Of a stretch of 64,000 nt of DNA, positions 41,064 to 50,966 are shown one piece after another; the stretch's first letter is position 1, and each line of letters starts with the position of its first letter. The DNA is from a virus: IMG/VR virus record IMGVR_UViG_3300037847_006162, positions 1-64,000 of that record; one strand, written 5' to 3'. Below the pieces are notes generated by a model that saw only the letters and a list, made by a program, of their open reading frames with translations, ran no database searches and was not told where the DNA came from. Both the position numbers and the translations under genes were made by a program.

Positions 41064-42052
41064 GTGAAAAAGATATACTAAAAGAATATGGCCAAGTTTT
41101 ACTGGAAGCGTCTTACATTGTAGATAATCCACCTCCTGTAATATCTGTAACGCCAAAAATAGATATTGCTTTAGGTGGTGGCGTACCAGAGGGTTGCCTG
41201 TTTATTATGACAGGTCCAGAAAAAATCGGAAAAACGGTACATGCATTACAATTTTGTAAAAACGCTCAACAAGTAAAACTAGAAAACGACGAGAATAGAA
41301 AAGTATATTATGGAAACATTGAAGGAAGATTAAAGAAAAGAGATCTTGAAGGAATTAGGGGTCTTGATTTTTCTGAAGACATGCTGAAAATAGTGGGTTC
41401 TACAAAAGGCAATATATTGTCTGGTGAAAAGTATCTGGCTATATTTGACAATATTATTCACAATGAACCACATGCTGTTTGTGTGATTGATTCATTCTCT
41501 GCATTAGCTGCTGAATCAGAACTTGTGGGCGATATTACAGACCACCAAGTAGCTGCTATGAACCGCTACCTTAGTAAATTTACAAGGCGTTTTGCAAACG
41601 TACTTCCAATTAACAGGGTAACATTGGTTGGCATAACACACTTGATGGCAAACATTCAAAAGTTTGGAGCAGGAAAAAGTAAAATAGAAAAGTCTGGCAA
41701 CGCACTTAAATATGCACAAGATGTAAAGCTATGGGCTACTCATAAAGAACCTTTGAAACAGGGTGAAACTCAAATAGGACAAAAGGTTCACTGGATTGTG
41801 GAAAATTCTGCGATTGGTGCTCCGGGCCAAAAGGTTACGAGTATAATTAAATACGGTCATGGCATATGGAACGAATATGAACTAGCTGAATTAGCAAAAG
41901 ACTTTGGAATTGTAGAAGGAAAAACTTGGATGACATTACCAAATGGTGAAAAAGTTCAAGGCATGTCAAACTTTGCTACTTACTTAGAAGAAAATCAAAC
42001 TTACTATGAAGAACTTAGGCAGCAAGTTTTTGAAATGATAGGCATGGTATGA
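41060..42052 (+). CDS. RecA/UvsX-like recombinase, 330 aa
   Basis: ATP-dependent strand-exchange protein. Walker A GPEKIGKT at 52-59, Walker B VCVID at 140-144, and VGDITDHQVAAMNRYLSKFTRRF then VGITHLMANIQKFG (with the GKS-containing loop 2 region) follow in RecA order. It is more like phage UvsX than bacterial RecA in length and lacks the RecA C-terminal domain. Overlaps the next gene by 4 bp. SSB and the RecB-like nuclease are likely partners. Confidence 0.88.
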   Translation: MSEKDILKEYGQVLLEASYIVDNPPPVISVTPKIDIALGGGVPEGCLFIMTGPEKIGKTVHALQFCKNAQQVKLENDENRKVYYGNIEGRLKKRDLEGIRGLDFSEDMLKIVGSTKGNILSGEKYLAIFDNIIHNEPHAVCVIDSFSALAAESELVGDITDHQVAAMNRYLSKFTRRFANVLPINRVTLVGITHLMANIQKFGAGKSKIEKSGNALKYAQDVKLWATHKEPLKQGETQIGQKVHWIVENSAIGAPGQKVTSIIKYGHGIWNEYELAELAKDFGIVEGKTWMTLPNGEKVQGMSNFATYLEENQTYYEELRQQVFEMIGMV

Positions 42053-42459
42053 AAATAAAAGATTTGTATGGCAATATTTCTTCTTGGAAAATAAGTGGAG
42101 ATATAGTTACTGCCAAAGATAATCGTTCTAGATCTAAGCTTCATACTCAAGCCAGAAAGATTTTATATGAGCTATTTCCAACTATGCAAATTCTGGAAGA
42201 AGTTTCAATTAAACCAAGAGGCTCTAAAACTCAGTATCTAGATTTTTATATTAATCAAATTAAATTAGCAGTAGAAGTTCATGGCCAACAGCATTATAAA
42301 TTTAATACTATGTTTCATGCATCTGCACAAGACTTTTTGAATCAAAGAAAAAATGATGCTGATAAAAAAGACTGGTGTGATTTAAATAATATAACATATG
42401 TCGAGCTTGCTTACAATGAAAAGGCAGAGGAATGGAAAAAGAAAATTCAGGACCGCTAG
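42049..42459 (+). CDS. Vsr-like PD-(D/E)XK endonuclease, 136 aa
   Basis: TQYLDFYINQIKLAVEVHGQQHYKFN carries the Asp and E-x-H-G-x-x-H elements of Vsr/DUF559-type nucleases, and NDADKKDWCDLNNITYVEL the core helix and strand. Similar to the C-terminal part of the protein at 60549-61343 (AIEVDGPMHF). In the replication unit it may act in mismatch or branched-DNA repair. Confidence 0.72.
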   Translation: MKIKDLYGNISSWKISGDIVTAKDNRSRSKLHTQARKILYELFPTMQILEEVSIKPRGSKTQYLDFYINQIKLAVEVHGQQHYKFNTMFHASAQDFLNQRKNDADKKDWCDLNNITYVELAYNEKAEEWKKKIQDR

Positions 42460-42920
42460 ACCAAATGAAAATTTTGGACAGTGCTTTAGATGAATACGAG
42501 AGTAAGATTGGATTGCCGCTGTTTGCAGAAAATTCTACTGATGAAAGTGAAGTTCAAAAATACTTATCAATGTCTAGAGAACAAATGGAAAGATTAAGTC
42601 TTGAAGATTGTGCTCAAGCAGCAATTTTGCTTGGTTCTTTTTCTTTTCATATCCAAAGATGCCATAATAGAGAATCTGCTAGAGTTAAATGGGCTGACAA
42701 TAGATTAAAGGCTTTGGTGTCTGGCAAAGAACAACAATATAGAGGCTCTTGGGATAGTCAGTTTAATCAAGCTGTAAAGGATGATGATTTTGCAAGAGGA
42801 TTACTTAAACTTAAAAACTATGCACAACAACGTGCTGATAGACTAACATACTTATCAACATCTGTAAAAAATATTAGCGACTTGTTCGTTAATCTACAAA
42901 GAGCAAAGGTAATGAAATGA
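42432..42920 (+). CDS. Hypothetical helical protein, 162 aa
   Basis: Overlaps the nuclease gene by 28 bp; start ATG 42432 with AGAGGA upstream. Mostly alpha-helical, with LSLEDCAQAAILLGSFSFHIQRCHNRES. Located between the nuclease and the gene before dnaB, consistent with a loader or accessory, without evidence of specific function. Confidence 0.6.
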   Translation: MEKENSGPLDQMKILDSALDEYESKIGLPLFAENSTDESEVQKYLSMSREQMERLSLEDCAQAAILLGSFSFHIQRCHNRESARVKWADNRLKALVSGKEQQYRGSWDSQFNQAVKDDDFARGLLKLKNYAQQRADRLTYLSTSVKNISDLFVNLQRAKVMK

Positions 42921-43444
42921 GTAAAAAAGCATTGATAAAAAAGCTATTAGAAAAGCTAAGTGAAGAAGATCTAGCTGAACTTTTAGGAGATGATGAAGAA
43001 AATTCAGAAGAAGAAGTACAGCAAGAAAAAGAAGATGTAGTAGAAGAACCTTCTCATATTCATACAACACAAAATAATAATCCTAGCAGTAGGAATAAAA
43101 ATTTAGGTAAGAAGTCTGGAAAAAAATCTAAAAGAAGACATAGCTCAAAAGGTAAGGCTTGCAGAGTTTTACCTATGAATATTGATAATCAAAGACCAAA
43201 TAAATTTGAAGACATGATTTCTAAAGTGGGGCTAGATCCAAGCGAACAAAGAGAGCTTGCCTCTGCGTCACAAATGGATGAAAATGCTAGAACAAATAAG
43301 ACATCATTCAAAAAAACATCAAGAGGTTCTACGCTAGTTGATGTAGAGTGTTCTGTTTGTGGTCAAGAAGAAACAATTTCTGCATCTTTAGTGGCAGATT
43401 TTAATCGTTGGAAATGTAACTCTTGTTGTTGTCAGGCTGGTTAA
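42917..43444 (+). CDS. Zinc-ribbon protein, 175 aa
   Basis: An acidic N-terminal helix, a Lys/Ser-rich disordered linker and a C-terminal zinc ribbon with CSVCGQ and CNSCCCQ. Overlaps the previous gene by 4 bp; dnaB starts 1 bp after its stop. The acidic head and Zn tail suggest a protein-binding adaptor in the replisome. Confidence 0.6.
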   Translation: MSKKALIKKLLEKLSEEDLAELLGDDEENSEEEVQQEKEDVVEEPSHIHTTQNNNPSSRNKNLGKKSGKKSKRRHSSKGKACRVLPMNIDNQRPNKFEDMISKVGLDPSEQRELASASQMDENARTNKTSFKKTSRGSTLVDVECSVCGQEETISASLVADFNRWKCNSCCCQAG

Positions 43445-43445
43445 A

Positions 43446-44906
43446 ATGATATTATCTGATCCCGCTTCCGAAAGAGCAGTGCTTGCTGGTATTTGCAGAC
43501 ATGGCTCTGAAGCATATTTTGATGTTGCTGATATTGTAGATGCAAATACTTTTACTGTTGAGTCTAATTCTATAATCTTTGCTTGTGTAAAAAGAATATT
43601 TGATAAAGATGACTCAATAAAAATTGATGTCCCCTCAATACTATCTTCTGCAAAAGAGATAGGGCTGGCTGATTTTTTTAATAATAAAAATGAAATATCT
43701 CATTTAAATGCTGTGATGAAATTTCCAGTATTGTTTGAAAATGTAAGGAGGTTCGCAGCTAAAGCTAGAAAGCTTCAAATAGCAAGGATGATGTATGACC
43801 AGCTAGAGGAAACCAAAGAAAAATATTTGGACATAAAGGGAGACGAGTCAGTATCTCATATATTGGGATTAGCTGAAGAATCAATATTTGATTTTACATC
43901 GCTTCTAAATGATCATGATGATGCACCAGAGTTATTGTTTGGAGATCTTGATGAATATTTAGAAGATAGGGCAGAAAATCAAGTTGATCAAATTGGTATT
44001 GCTACCGGATTTACTAAATATGATTTTGCAATCGGTGGTGGTTTAAGAAAAGGAACTGTGAATGTCATTGGGGCTAGAACCAAGGTTGGTAAAAGCTTGA
44101 TTGGTCTAAATATGGGGGCGGATATAGCCAATCGTGACGTTCCAGTTCTTTATCTTGACACTGAGATGACCAAAAAAGATCAGCAGAATCGTGGCGGCTC
44201 TATGATATCCTATGGAACTAATGGAAAGTCAACGATCAATGATATTGAAACTGGAAAGTTTGCAGATAATGACTACAGGAAAAACTCATTGATGGAGCTT
44301 GCACAAAATAAAAAGAACATACCCTTCTATCATAAGAATATTGGAGGCAAAGCTTTTGAAGATCAACTATCAATCATGCGTAGATGGATAGCGAAAGTAG
44401 TTGGTTTAAATGACCAAGGAAAAGCCAACGATTGTGTTATTATATATGATTATGTAAAGCTTATGGAAGCATCTGAGTTAGCAAAAAGCGATCTTAAAGA
44501 GTTTCAGCTTCTAGGTTTCATGATGACTGCTCTACATAATTTTGCTTTAAGATATGAGGTTCCAGTTTTAGGTTTTATACAACTTAACAGAGATGGAATT
44601 AATAAAGAATCCACAGATGCCGCAAGTGGTTCTGATAGAATCATGTGGTTGTGTTCAAACTTTACTATCTACAAACAAAAATCTGATGAGGAAATAGCAA
44701 AAGATGGTCCAGAAAATGGAAATCGCAAGTTAGTTCCAATCATTGCAAGGCATGGCGAAGGTCTTGAAGATGGTGACTATATTAATGTACTTATGAAGGG
44801 TGCATACGCTAAATTAATAGAGGGCATGACCGCTTATGAACTTGAGGATGGCGGTTCTTACACTGAGGATAATGATGAATACCAAGAAGAAGACGTGGCA
44901 TTCTAA
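43446..44906 (+). CDS. DnaB-like replicative helicase, 486 aa
   Basis: Hexameric 5'-3' helicase. The N-terminal domain (SERAVLAGICRHG) is the DnaB primase-binding domain, and the RecA-like C-terminal domain has Walker A GARTKVGKS at 209-217, LYLDTEMTKKDQQNR (H1a), VIIYDYVKLM (Walker B) and VPVLGFIQLNRDG (H3). Overlaps primase, as expected for a helicase-primase pair. Confidence 0.92.
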   Translation: MILSDPASERAVLAGICRHGSEAYFDVADIVDANTFTVESNSIIFACVKRIFDKDDSIKIDVPSILSSAKEIGLADFFNNKNEISHLNAVMKFPVLFENVRRFAAKARKLQIARMMYDQLEETKEKYLDIKGDESVSHILGLAEESIFDFTSLLNDHDDAPELLFGDLDEYLEDRAENQVDQIGIATGFTKYDFAIGGGLRKGTVNVIGARTKVGKSLIGLNMGADIANRDVPVLYLDTEMTKKDQQNRGGSMISYGTNGKSTINDIETGKFADNDYRKNSLMELAQNKKNIPFYHKNIGGKAFEDQLSIMRRWIAKVVGLNDQGKANDCVIIYDYVKLMEASELAKSDLKEFQLLGFMMTALHNFALRYEVPVLGFIQLNRDGINKESTDAASGSDRIMWLCSNFTIYKQKSDEEIAKDGPENGNRKLVPIIARHGEGLEDGDYINVLMKGAYAKLIEGMTAYELEDGGSYTEDNDEYQEEDVAF

Positions 44907-46026
44907 ATACAAGGATCAAGAAAAGCTAAATCAGCTTACTGAAATTGTTTTAGAAAATATAGAAGATATCTATGAATACTTTGATGTGCAATCACACAGA
45001 GGGCAAAAGGTATACTTTTCTGAATGCTTTATACACGGTGGAGATAACCGTTCTGCACTAAATTTATACTATGATGCAGACTATAGGGTGCATTATAAAT
45101 GTAGAACTCATGGGTGTGAAGCACATTTTGGCACATCTTTATTAAGTATGATAAGGGGCGGTCTATCAAATATAAAATATGGATGGTCTGTTCCGGGAGA
45201 TAAAACTGTTAGCTTTGATGAAACAGTTGAATTTCTTCTTGATCGTTATAATCTAGACTTCAATGGCTTAAAAGGTCAAAAAATTGATGCCGGGAATCAT
45301 GAGTTCAGTAAACTAGTCAACGGTCTTTCTGGCGATAAGGTACGTGGCGATATAACAAAAGATTTCTATAGAAGTAAGGTTGAAATACCTTCTCAATACT
45401 ATCTGCAAAGAGGGTACAGCATTGAGGTTTTAGACGATTATGACGTTGGAACCTGCAAAACATATGGTAAACCTATGTTCAATAGAGCAGTCGTTCCTGT
45501 ATACGATGAGGTTGGTGAAACAATAATTGGTTTTACAGGAAGAAGCATTTTTGAACAATGTCCTAAATGCAAATCTTACCATGATCCTAGTAAAGACTGT
45601 TTTTATTTTCCAAAATGGAGACATACAAAAGGCTTTCAAAAAGAAAAAGCATTGTATAATTATCATAGAGCAAAAGAACATATTATATCCACTGGAGTAA
45701 TTATATTAGTCGAATCTCCGGGAAACATTTGGCGACTAGAAGAATCAGGAATACATAATGCTGTTGGATTATTTGGAACGACACTTAATCCACCACAGAA
45801 GCAACTAATAGACGAGTCTGGTGCATTGACGGTAGTTATTATAATGGATAATGACGATCATGGTGCTGGTCAAAAGGCAGCAGAAGAAATAAAAAAACAA
45901 CTAGAGAGAACATATAGGGTTTATATAATCGACATCAAAAAGAACGATGTCGGAGAAATGAGCACTAATGAAGTAACAGATGATATATTACCTTGGATTA
46001 ATCAAGCAAAGGAAGCATATTTATGA
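44875..46026 (+). CDS. DnaG-like primase with zinc and TOPRIM domains, 383 aa
   Basis: ATG 44875, after GAGG, is preferred over the longer frame. CFIHGG (C51, H54), CRTHGC (C76, H79, C81) form the zinc-binding domain. RAVVPVYDEVGETIIGFTGRS is the primase core, ILVESPGNIWRLEESGI gives the TOPRIM Glu, and IIMDNDDHGAG its DxD. The C-terminal helicase-binding domain of bacterial DnaG is missing. Overlaps dnaB by 32 bp. Confidence 0.88.
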   Translation: MNTKKKTWHSKYKDQEKLNQLTEIVLENIEDIYEYFDVQSHRGQKVYFSECFIHGGDNRSALNLYYDADYRVHYKCRTHGCEAHFGTSLLSMIRGGLSNIKYGWSVPGDKTVSFDETVEFLLDRYNLDFNGLKGQKIDAGNHEFSKLVNGLSGDKVRGDITKDFYRSKVEIPSQYYLQRGYSIEVLDDYDVGTCKTYGKPMFNRAVVPVYDEVGETIIGFTGRSIFEQCPKCKSYHDPSKDCFYFPKWRHTKGFQKEKALYNYHRAKEHIISTGVIILVESPGNIWRLEESGIHNAVGLFGTTLNPPQKQLIDESGALTVVIIMDNDDHGAGQKAAEEIKKQLERTYRVYIIDIKKNDVGEMSTNEVTDDILPWINQAKEAYL

Positions 46027-46241
46027 TTGAAAAAGCAATGGCGTATCTTAAAAACAAAGCATTGTCAGATGTATCTCAGGCTGAAATGAGCTTTGACCTC
46101 CTGCTGCACAAGTCAGTTGGAATTGGAGATCATTCAACAGGCGACTTTACTAAAAATCTAGACGAGGCATTAGATCTTTTGGTCGATGCAAACGATAGAC
46201 TAAAAATGGTTGAAAGACTTTCGGAGAAATATAGAGTATGA
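46023..46241 (+). CDS. Hypothetical helical protein, 72 aa
   Basis: ATGA overlaps at both ends. Predicted all-helical. Probably a replisome accessory by location. Confidence 0.6.
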   Translation: MIEKAMAYLKNKALSDVSQAEMSFDLLLHKSVGIGDHSTGDFTKNLDEALDLLVDANDRLKMVERLSEKYRV

Positions 46242-47002
46242 CTCAAATAATTGGATTTGCAGGTAAAAAACAAAGCGGCAAAAATACATGCTGTAATTTT
46301 ATTACCATGCTAAAAATGATAGAAAAAAATGTTTGTGAAGCCGCAAGACTCAACGATAATGGCGAGATAGAAGTATCTGACATATTTGGCGAGCGTGTTA
46401 GTGGGCAAGAATATTTTACTTTTAAAAAACCTAAAGTAAATACAGATGTTGTAATTGAACAAATGAATTCTGTAAAGATATATGCATTAGCTGATCCACT
46501 CAAGCAGCTATGTATTGATTTTTTTGGACTTCCTGAAGCTAATGTCTATGGTACAGACAAAGATAAAAGTAAAATGACCGATATTAGATGGGAAAACATG
46601 CCATGTAAAGAACGATATTCAAATCAAAAGAAAAAGGGCAGAATGACTACTAGAGAAGTTTTGCAGCATCTTGGCACAGAAGTGTTTAGGATGATTGATA
46701 AAAACATCTGGGTCAATACATTATTGAGAAAGATAGATGAAGATAGACCTGAAATCGCCTTGATTTGTGACGTTAGATTTGATAATGAGATGAAATTATT
46801 GAAAGAAAATGGCGGCATTATACTTGGACTTAAAAGGGATAAATTCAAGTCTAAAGATAAACATGCGAGCGAACAAGTAAATCTTTCGCTATGTGATAAG
46901 GTAATTGACAATTCGAGCTTGACTATTGCAGAGCAAAACAAAGAAATATATTTTGCACTAAAAAAATTGAACTGCAAATATCTTACAGATTTAGGAGTTT
47001 AA
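46238..47002 (+). CDS. Deoxynucleoside monophosphate kinase, 254 aa
   Basis: P-loop enzyme related to T4 gp1 that phosphorylates dNMPs. GFAGKKQSGKNT holds Walker A, and TREVLQHLGTEVFRMIDKNIWVNTL is the family's most typical segment, followed by IALICDVRFDNEMKLL. Links thyA output to the dNTP pool during replication. Overlaps the previous gene by 4 bp. Confidence 0.88.
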   Translation: MTQIIGFAGKKQSGKNTCCNFITMLKMIEKNVCEAARLNDNGEIEVSDIFGERVSGQEYFTFKKPKVNTDVVIEQMNSVKIYALADPLKQLCIDFFGLPEANVYGTDKDKSKMTDIRWENMPCKERYSNQKKKGRMTTREVLQHLGTEVFRMIDKNIWVNTLLRKIDEDRPEIALICDVRFDNEMKLLKENGGIILGLKRDKFKSKDKHASEQVNLSLCDKVIDNSSLTIAEQNKEIYFALKKLNCKYLTDLGV

Positions 47003-48091
47003 ATGGGTATTCCAATAGTATACTTTAGAAGTAGTTCTTTTAATTGCCACAGAACTTGTCCCATGCAATTTTATACAGAGTATGTGCTGGGACTTAGAGG
47101 GTTAGGTAATAAGAAAGCAGATAAAGGTACAATAACCCATAAAATACTTGAGATAACAGCACTTTGTAAAAAGGCATCCCAAGACGGTATTAAAGTTATT
47201 GATGATGAAGATATTGGTGAAGTTTTTACCGATAACTATGACCCTGAATATTTAAATTCTATAGGTATCAGGGTTTATGAATACTACAAAAATATATTTA
47301 ATTACCACAAAGGGAAAAATGCTTGGAGAGATAGAGACTTTGAAGACTGCATGGGCTGGGCTTGGAAGGCTCTGAAATACAAAGATGGCATGTACGACCC
47401 AAGAAAAAGAAATGTTGTAGATGCAGAGCCACATTTTGATTTTGAAATACAAAAAGAATGGGCCAAATATGATTACCCAGAGTATGATTTAAAGGGCTAC
47501 TTATCATTGAAGGGTACTATTGATTTAGTGGCAGATATTGGGGACGGTGTGTATGAAGTGATTGACTGGAAAACAGGACAAAGAAAAGACTGGGCTACAG
47601 GTAAAGAGTATAATCAAGGAAATTTATTTAATAATCCACAGCTTAGAATGTATCATTACGCATGTAAGAAGCTTTACCCTCAAGCTCACACGTTTCTAAT
47701 GACCATTTACTTTATAAATACTGGCGGTCCATTCACTGTACATTTCCAAGACTCTGACTTAGAGCAGACAGAAGAGATTTTGAAAAAAAGATTTGAAGAG
47801 ATAAGAAATACAGATCAGCCAAATATTCTACCAAGAATAAGACCTAAAGATAGTTGGAAATGCAGAACAATGTGTGATGCTGGAAAGACTACATTTCAAG
47901 GAACGAACATTGAGCCAATTAAAGAACATCGTCCCGGACAAAGAACAAAGTATGGGGAAGTCATGAGCAAATGCGAACAGGTCAGATACATGATAAAATT
48001 AAAAGGAATTGATTGGGTGACTAACAATTACATGTCACCGGGGCATACTATTGGAAGATACGGTTCTGGTGGGGGAAAGGTTCAGGATTGA
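47003..48091 (+). CDS. RecB-like PD-(D/E)XK exonuclease, 362 aa
   Basis: Cas4/RecB-type fold. An N-terminal SSSFNCHRTCPMQFYTEYVL helix with Cys, KGTITHKILEI with its His, GTIDLVADIGDGVYEVIDWKTGQR (motifs II and III: D, D-x-K), and a C-terminal CRTMCD with further Cys that may complete an iron-sulfur cluster. Such proteins resect DNA ends for recombination. Stop overlaps the start of the polymerase gene. Confidence 0.85.
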   Translation: MGIPIVYFRSSSFNCHRTCPMQFYTEYVLGLRGLGNKKADKGTITHKILEITALCKKASQDGIKVIDDEDIGEVFTDNYDPEYLNSIGIRVYEYYKNIFNYHKGKNAWRDRDFEDCMGWAWKALKYKDGMYDPRKRNVVDAEPHFDFEIQKEWAKYDYPEYDLKGYLSLKGTIDLVADIGDGVYEVIDWKTGQRKDWATGKEYNQGNLFNNPQLRMYHYACKKLYPQAHTFLMTIYFINTGGPFTVHFQDSDLEQTEEILKKRFEEIRNTDQPNILPRIRPKDSWKCRTMCDAGKTTFQGTNIEPIKEHRPGQRTKYGEVMSKCEQVRYMIKLKGIDWVTNNYMSPGHTIGRYGSGGGKVQD

Positions 48092-49980
48092 TGAGATATA
48101 CTCCGCTACACGTTCATTCAGAATACAGCCTTCTTGATGGCCTAAGCAAATGTGAAGATATAGCAAAAAGATTGGAAGTTATAGGTTCTAATGCTTGTGC
48201 ATTGACAGATCATGGTTCAGTTTCTGGTGCTGTTGACTTTTCTAAACAAGCCAAATCTAATGGTATGCGTCCTCTATTGGGGTGTGAGCTTTATGTTTGT
48301 CCTGATGGGCAGGCAACAAACAGAACTAAAGAAAATAGCAAACTAGTACATCAACCCGTTATAGCAAAAAACTTTAAAGGATGGAAAGATCTACTAAAGA
48401 TAGTTTCTTCATCAAACAAAAAAGAGCATTTTTATCATAAGCCCAGAATAGACATGGAAATTATGTCTGAGGTGGCAAGCAATAAAAATTTAATTTGTTT
48501 CAGTGGTCATCTAGGATCAGTGTTGTCAAATGCTATTTGTAATGGAGATGAGCTTGACCCAGATTGGATGAAAAAGGGAAAAGCTATGGCAGAAAGACTT
48601 AGGTCGATGTTTGGCAAGGAAAACTTTTTTATTGAAATACAACTAATAGATTCTAGAATAAATACATTTGCAGCAACTGTCTCCGGTGCATTAAGAGATA
48701 TTTCAAAGGCCACTAAGATACCCTGTGTAGCAACTCCAGACGCACATTACTGCTCTAGGGAAGATGCAGAGGATCAACGTGTACTCTTATGTACGTACTT
48801 TAAAAAGAATATATCTCAGATACAAAGAGAAATAAAACAAGGGACCGCAAATCAATCATTAATAACATTTTTTAAATCAGATAATTACCACATACCTTCA
48901 TATGAAGATATGAAAGAATTTCATACAGATGAAGAACTACAAAACACAAATCTTATAGTTGATATGTGTGAAGATTATGATATTCTTAAATCACCAGAAC
49001 CACCTCAATTTGTTTGTCCAGATGGGATGTCTCCAGAAGAGTATCTCAGGAAACTTAACAGAGATGGCTGGAATAGAAAAATGCGTCATGTTGAAAAAAA
49101 TAGTGATGAGTTTATTGAATATGGTAAAAGGGTAAATAATGAGCTTGATGTCTTTACTTCTATTGGGCTTTCTAGCTATTTTCTTATTGTCGATGACATT
49201 CTTAATTTCGTTAGAAGCAAGGGATATATTACCGGCCCCGGAAGAGGTTCTGCTGCTGGTTGTATGGTTTCTAATCTACTGGGCATTACTCAGGTAGATC
49301 CAGTACCTTATAATCTTATCTTTGAAAGATTTTACAATGCAGGCAGAAATGCTCCCGGTAAAATATCTTGGCCTGATATTGACTTTGATATACCAAAAGC
49401 TGCTAGAGAAGAAACAATCGAATACATTAAAAGTAAATATGGAGAAGAGTGTGTTGCACAAATACAAACATTCCAAACACTAAAGGGAAAAGCTTCATTA
49501 ACAAGAGTAATGGGTGCTCGTGGCAATATCTCATTTGACGAACAAAAAGCTATTACAAAGTGCTTGCAAGATGAAGCAAAGGTATCTGATGAACTTAAAG
49601 ATATTGAAGAAGAATATGGATATTCATCTAGCATTTTATGGGCACTTGAAAATACACCCGATAAACTAAAACAGTGGTGTCATATAGGAAAAGAAGGAAA
49701 GCTAGAAGGAAGGCTTGCAAAAATATTTGAGCAAGCGATTAGGATTGAGCATACAAAAATTATTGCAGGCACACATGCTGCTGGTATTGTTATTTCGAGT
49801 AACCCCATTAGTGATTCATGCCCTATGGTATTAGACAGTAAAGGGAAAAGTTATCGTGCTGGATTTGACGGCCCTAGCTGCGAAGATTCAGGGCTACTTA
49901 AACTTGATTGTCTTGCAATTCGCGGATTAGATAAGGTAATGGATGTGGTTAATATAGTTGGTGGTGAAGACCTATGCTAA
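48091..49980 (+). CDS. DNA polymerase III alpha, N-terminal part (PHP and palm), 629 aa
   Basis: Start ATG 48091. PHP domain with HVHSEYSLLDG and TDHGSVSG; palm with GPGRGSAAG at 382, PDIDFD (Asp429, Asp431) and HAAGIVIS, then LLKLDCLAIRGL with the third catalytic Asp606. It stops shortly after that Asp, before the fingers. The rest is supplied by the gene at 51285. Two 1.0-1.9-kb genes thus replace one ~1.17-kb-codon gene. Both parts keep intact motifs, so it should work as a two-chain enzyme. Confidence 0.92.
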   Translation: MRYTPLHVHSEYSLLDGLSKCEDIAKRLEVIGSNACALTDHGSVSGAVDFSKQAKSNGMRPLLGCELYVCPDGQATNRTKENSKLVHQPVIAKNFKGWKDLLKIVSSSNKKEHFYHKPRIDMEIMSEVASNKNLICFSGHLGSVLSNAICNGDELDPDWMKKGKAMAERLRSMFGKENFFIEIQLIDSRINTFAATVSGALRDISKATKIPCVATPDAHYCSREDAEDQRVLLCTYFKKNISQIQREIKQGTANQSLITFFKSDNYHIPSYEDMKEFHTDEELQNTNLIVDMCEDYDILKSPEPPQFVCPDGMSPEEYLRKLNRDGWNRKMRHVEKNSDEFIEYGKRVNNELDVFTSIGLSSYFLIVDDILNFVRSKGYITGPGRGSAAGCMVSNLLGITQVDPVPYNLIFERFYNAGRNAPGKISWPDIDFDIPKAAREETIEYIKSKYGEECVAQIQTFQTLKGKASLTRVMGARGNISFDEQKAITKCLQDEAKVSDELKDIEEEYGYSSSILWALENTPDKLKQWCHIGKEGKLEGRLAKIFEQAIRIEHTKIIAGTHAAGIVISSNPISDSCPMVLDSKGKSYRAGFDGPSCEDSGLLKLDCLAIRGLDKVMDVVNIVGGEDLC

Positions 49981-49999
49981 TAAACAAGGAGCAAATTAT

Positions 50000-50692
50000 A
50001 TGAAGAATAATCGTTGGATAATATGTTTTGATTTTGAAACTGATCTTCCAGATAAGGACTTGTGCAACCCTGTCCAATTGGCAGCGGTTCCAATTGACCC
50101 AGAAACATTAGAAGTTAAAAAAGATCAAGCTTTTAATGCTATGATAAAACCAGAAGGAATTGATAAACCAGAATACTTTGATGTTCCTAAAAGAGAGGCG
50201 ACTATAAATTGGCACGCACAAAACTATGGAATTACATACGAGGAAGTCATTGAAAAATGGAAAACTGGTGTTTCTGAAAAGGTTGCTTGGAAAAACTTTG
50301 CAACCTATTGCAAAAAATACACCGTAGACAAAAAACCCGGACAATGGTTTCCAGAACCAATACCTGCGGGGTATAATATCACTGGGTTCGATATTCCAAT
50401 CGCTGAGAGGTTGTGCAAAAAGCATAAAATTAAAATGCCATTCTCATCAGTAACAAAATTAGATGCTATGGATAATTTATTCTGGTGGTTTGAAAATCTA
50501 GAAGAACCATATGATTTTAAAATGGATACTTGGAGAAAGTTCTTTGGAATTAAAATGAAAGGTGGAATAGCACATGACGCACTGACTGATGTTTTTGAAG
50601 AGTCTGCTATTGTTACTAGATTTATGAAGTTTCATAGAAAACAATCTTCTGTTGGTAAATTTAAAGGAAGCTTTGCGAATGTCTCGATATAG
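50000..50692 (+). CDS. DEDD 3'-5' proofreading exonuclease, 230 aa
   Basis: DnaQ/RNase T-like. ATG 50000 with AAGGAG at 49986-49991 is preferred over the longer frame that overlaps the polymerase. ICFDFETDLPD is Exo I (Asp11, Glu13), YNITGFDIPIAERL is Exo II and GIAHDALTDVFEESAI is Exo III, of the DEDDh type. Lying between the polymerase halves, it is likely the epsilon-like subunit. Confidence 0.88.
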   Translation: MKNNRWIICFDFETDLPDKDLCNPVQLAAVPIDPETLEVKKDQAFNAMIKPEGIDKPEYFDVPKREATINWHAQNYGITYEEVIEKWKTGVSEKVAWKNFATYCKKYTVDKKPGQWFPEPIPAGYNITGFDIPIAERLCKKHKIKMPFSSVTKLDAMDNLFWWFENLEEPYDFKMDTWRKFFGIKMKGGIAHDALTDVFEESAIVTRFMKFHRKQSSVGKFKGSFANVSI

Positions 50693-50966
50693 GTTAGCAT
50701 TGGCAATTATTTTTGTTTTGCTTTGTATAGTAGACAATATATTTACATATGAAGTAACAAGATGGCCTTTATACCAAGAAATAGCACCGGTCGCAGTCCT
50801 CATGCTTTCAATACCATACGGACTTTGGATTCAAAAGTTTTGTGTGTGTCTGGGTTTGTATTATTTTAGAGAGAAGATTAGTAATCAATTTTTGTGTGTT
50901 TTAAACGCAGCTATGCTGTTCATAGTTTGCAACAACGGCTACTTATATTGTAGGGTAATATTTTAA
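50679..50966 (+). CDS. Multi-pass membrane protein, 95 aa
   Basis: ATG 50679, with AAAGGAAG upstream, overlaps the exonuclease end. Three hydrophobic stretches (LALAIIFVLLCIVDNIF, AVLMLSIPYGLWI, LNAAMLFIVCNNGY). Its place between replication genes is odd; it may be a later insert. Unknown function. Confidence 0.65.
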   Translation: MSRYRLALAIIFVLLCIVDNIFTYEVTRWPLYQEIAPVAVLMLSIPYGLWIQKFCVCLGLYYFREKISNQFLCVLNAAMLFIVCNNGYLYCRVIF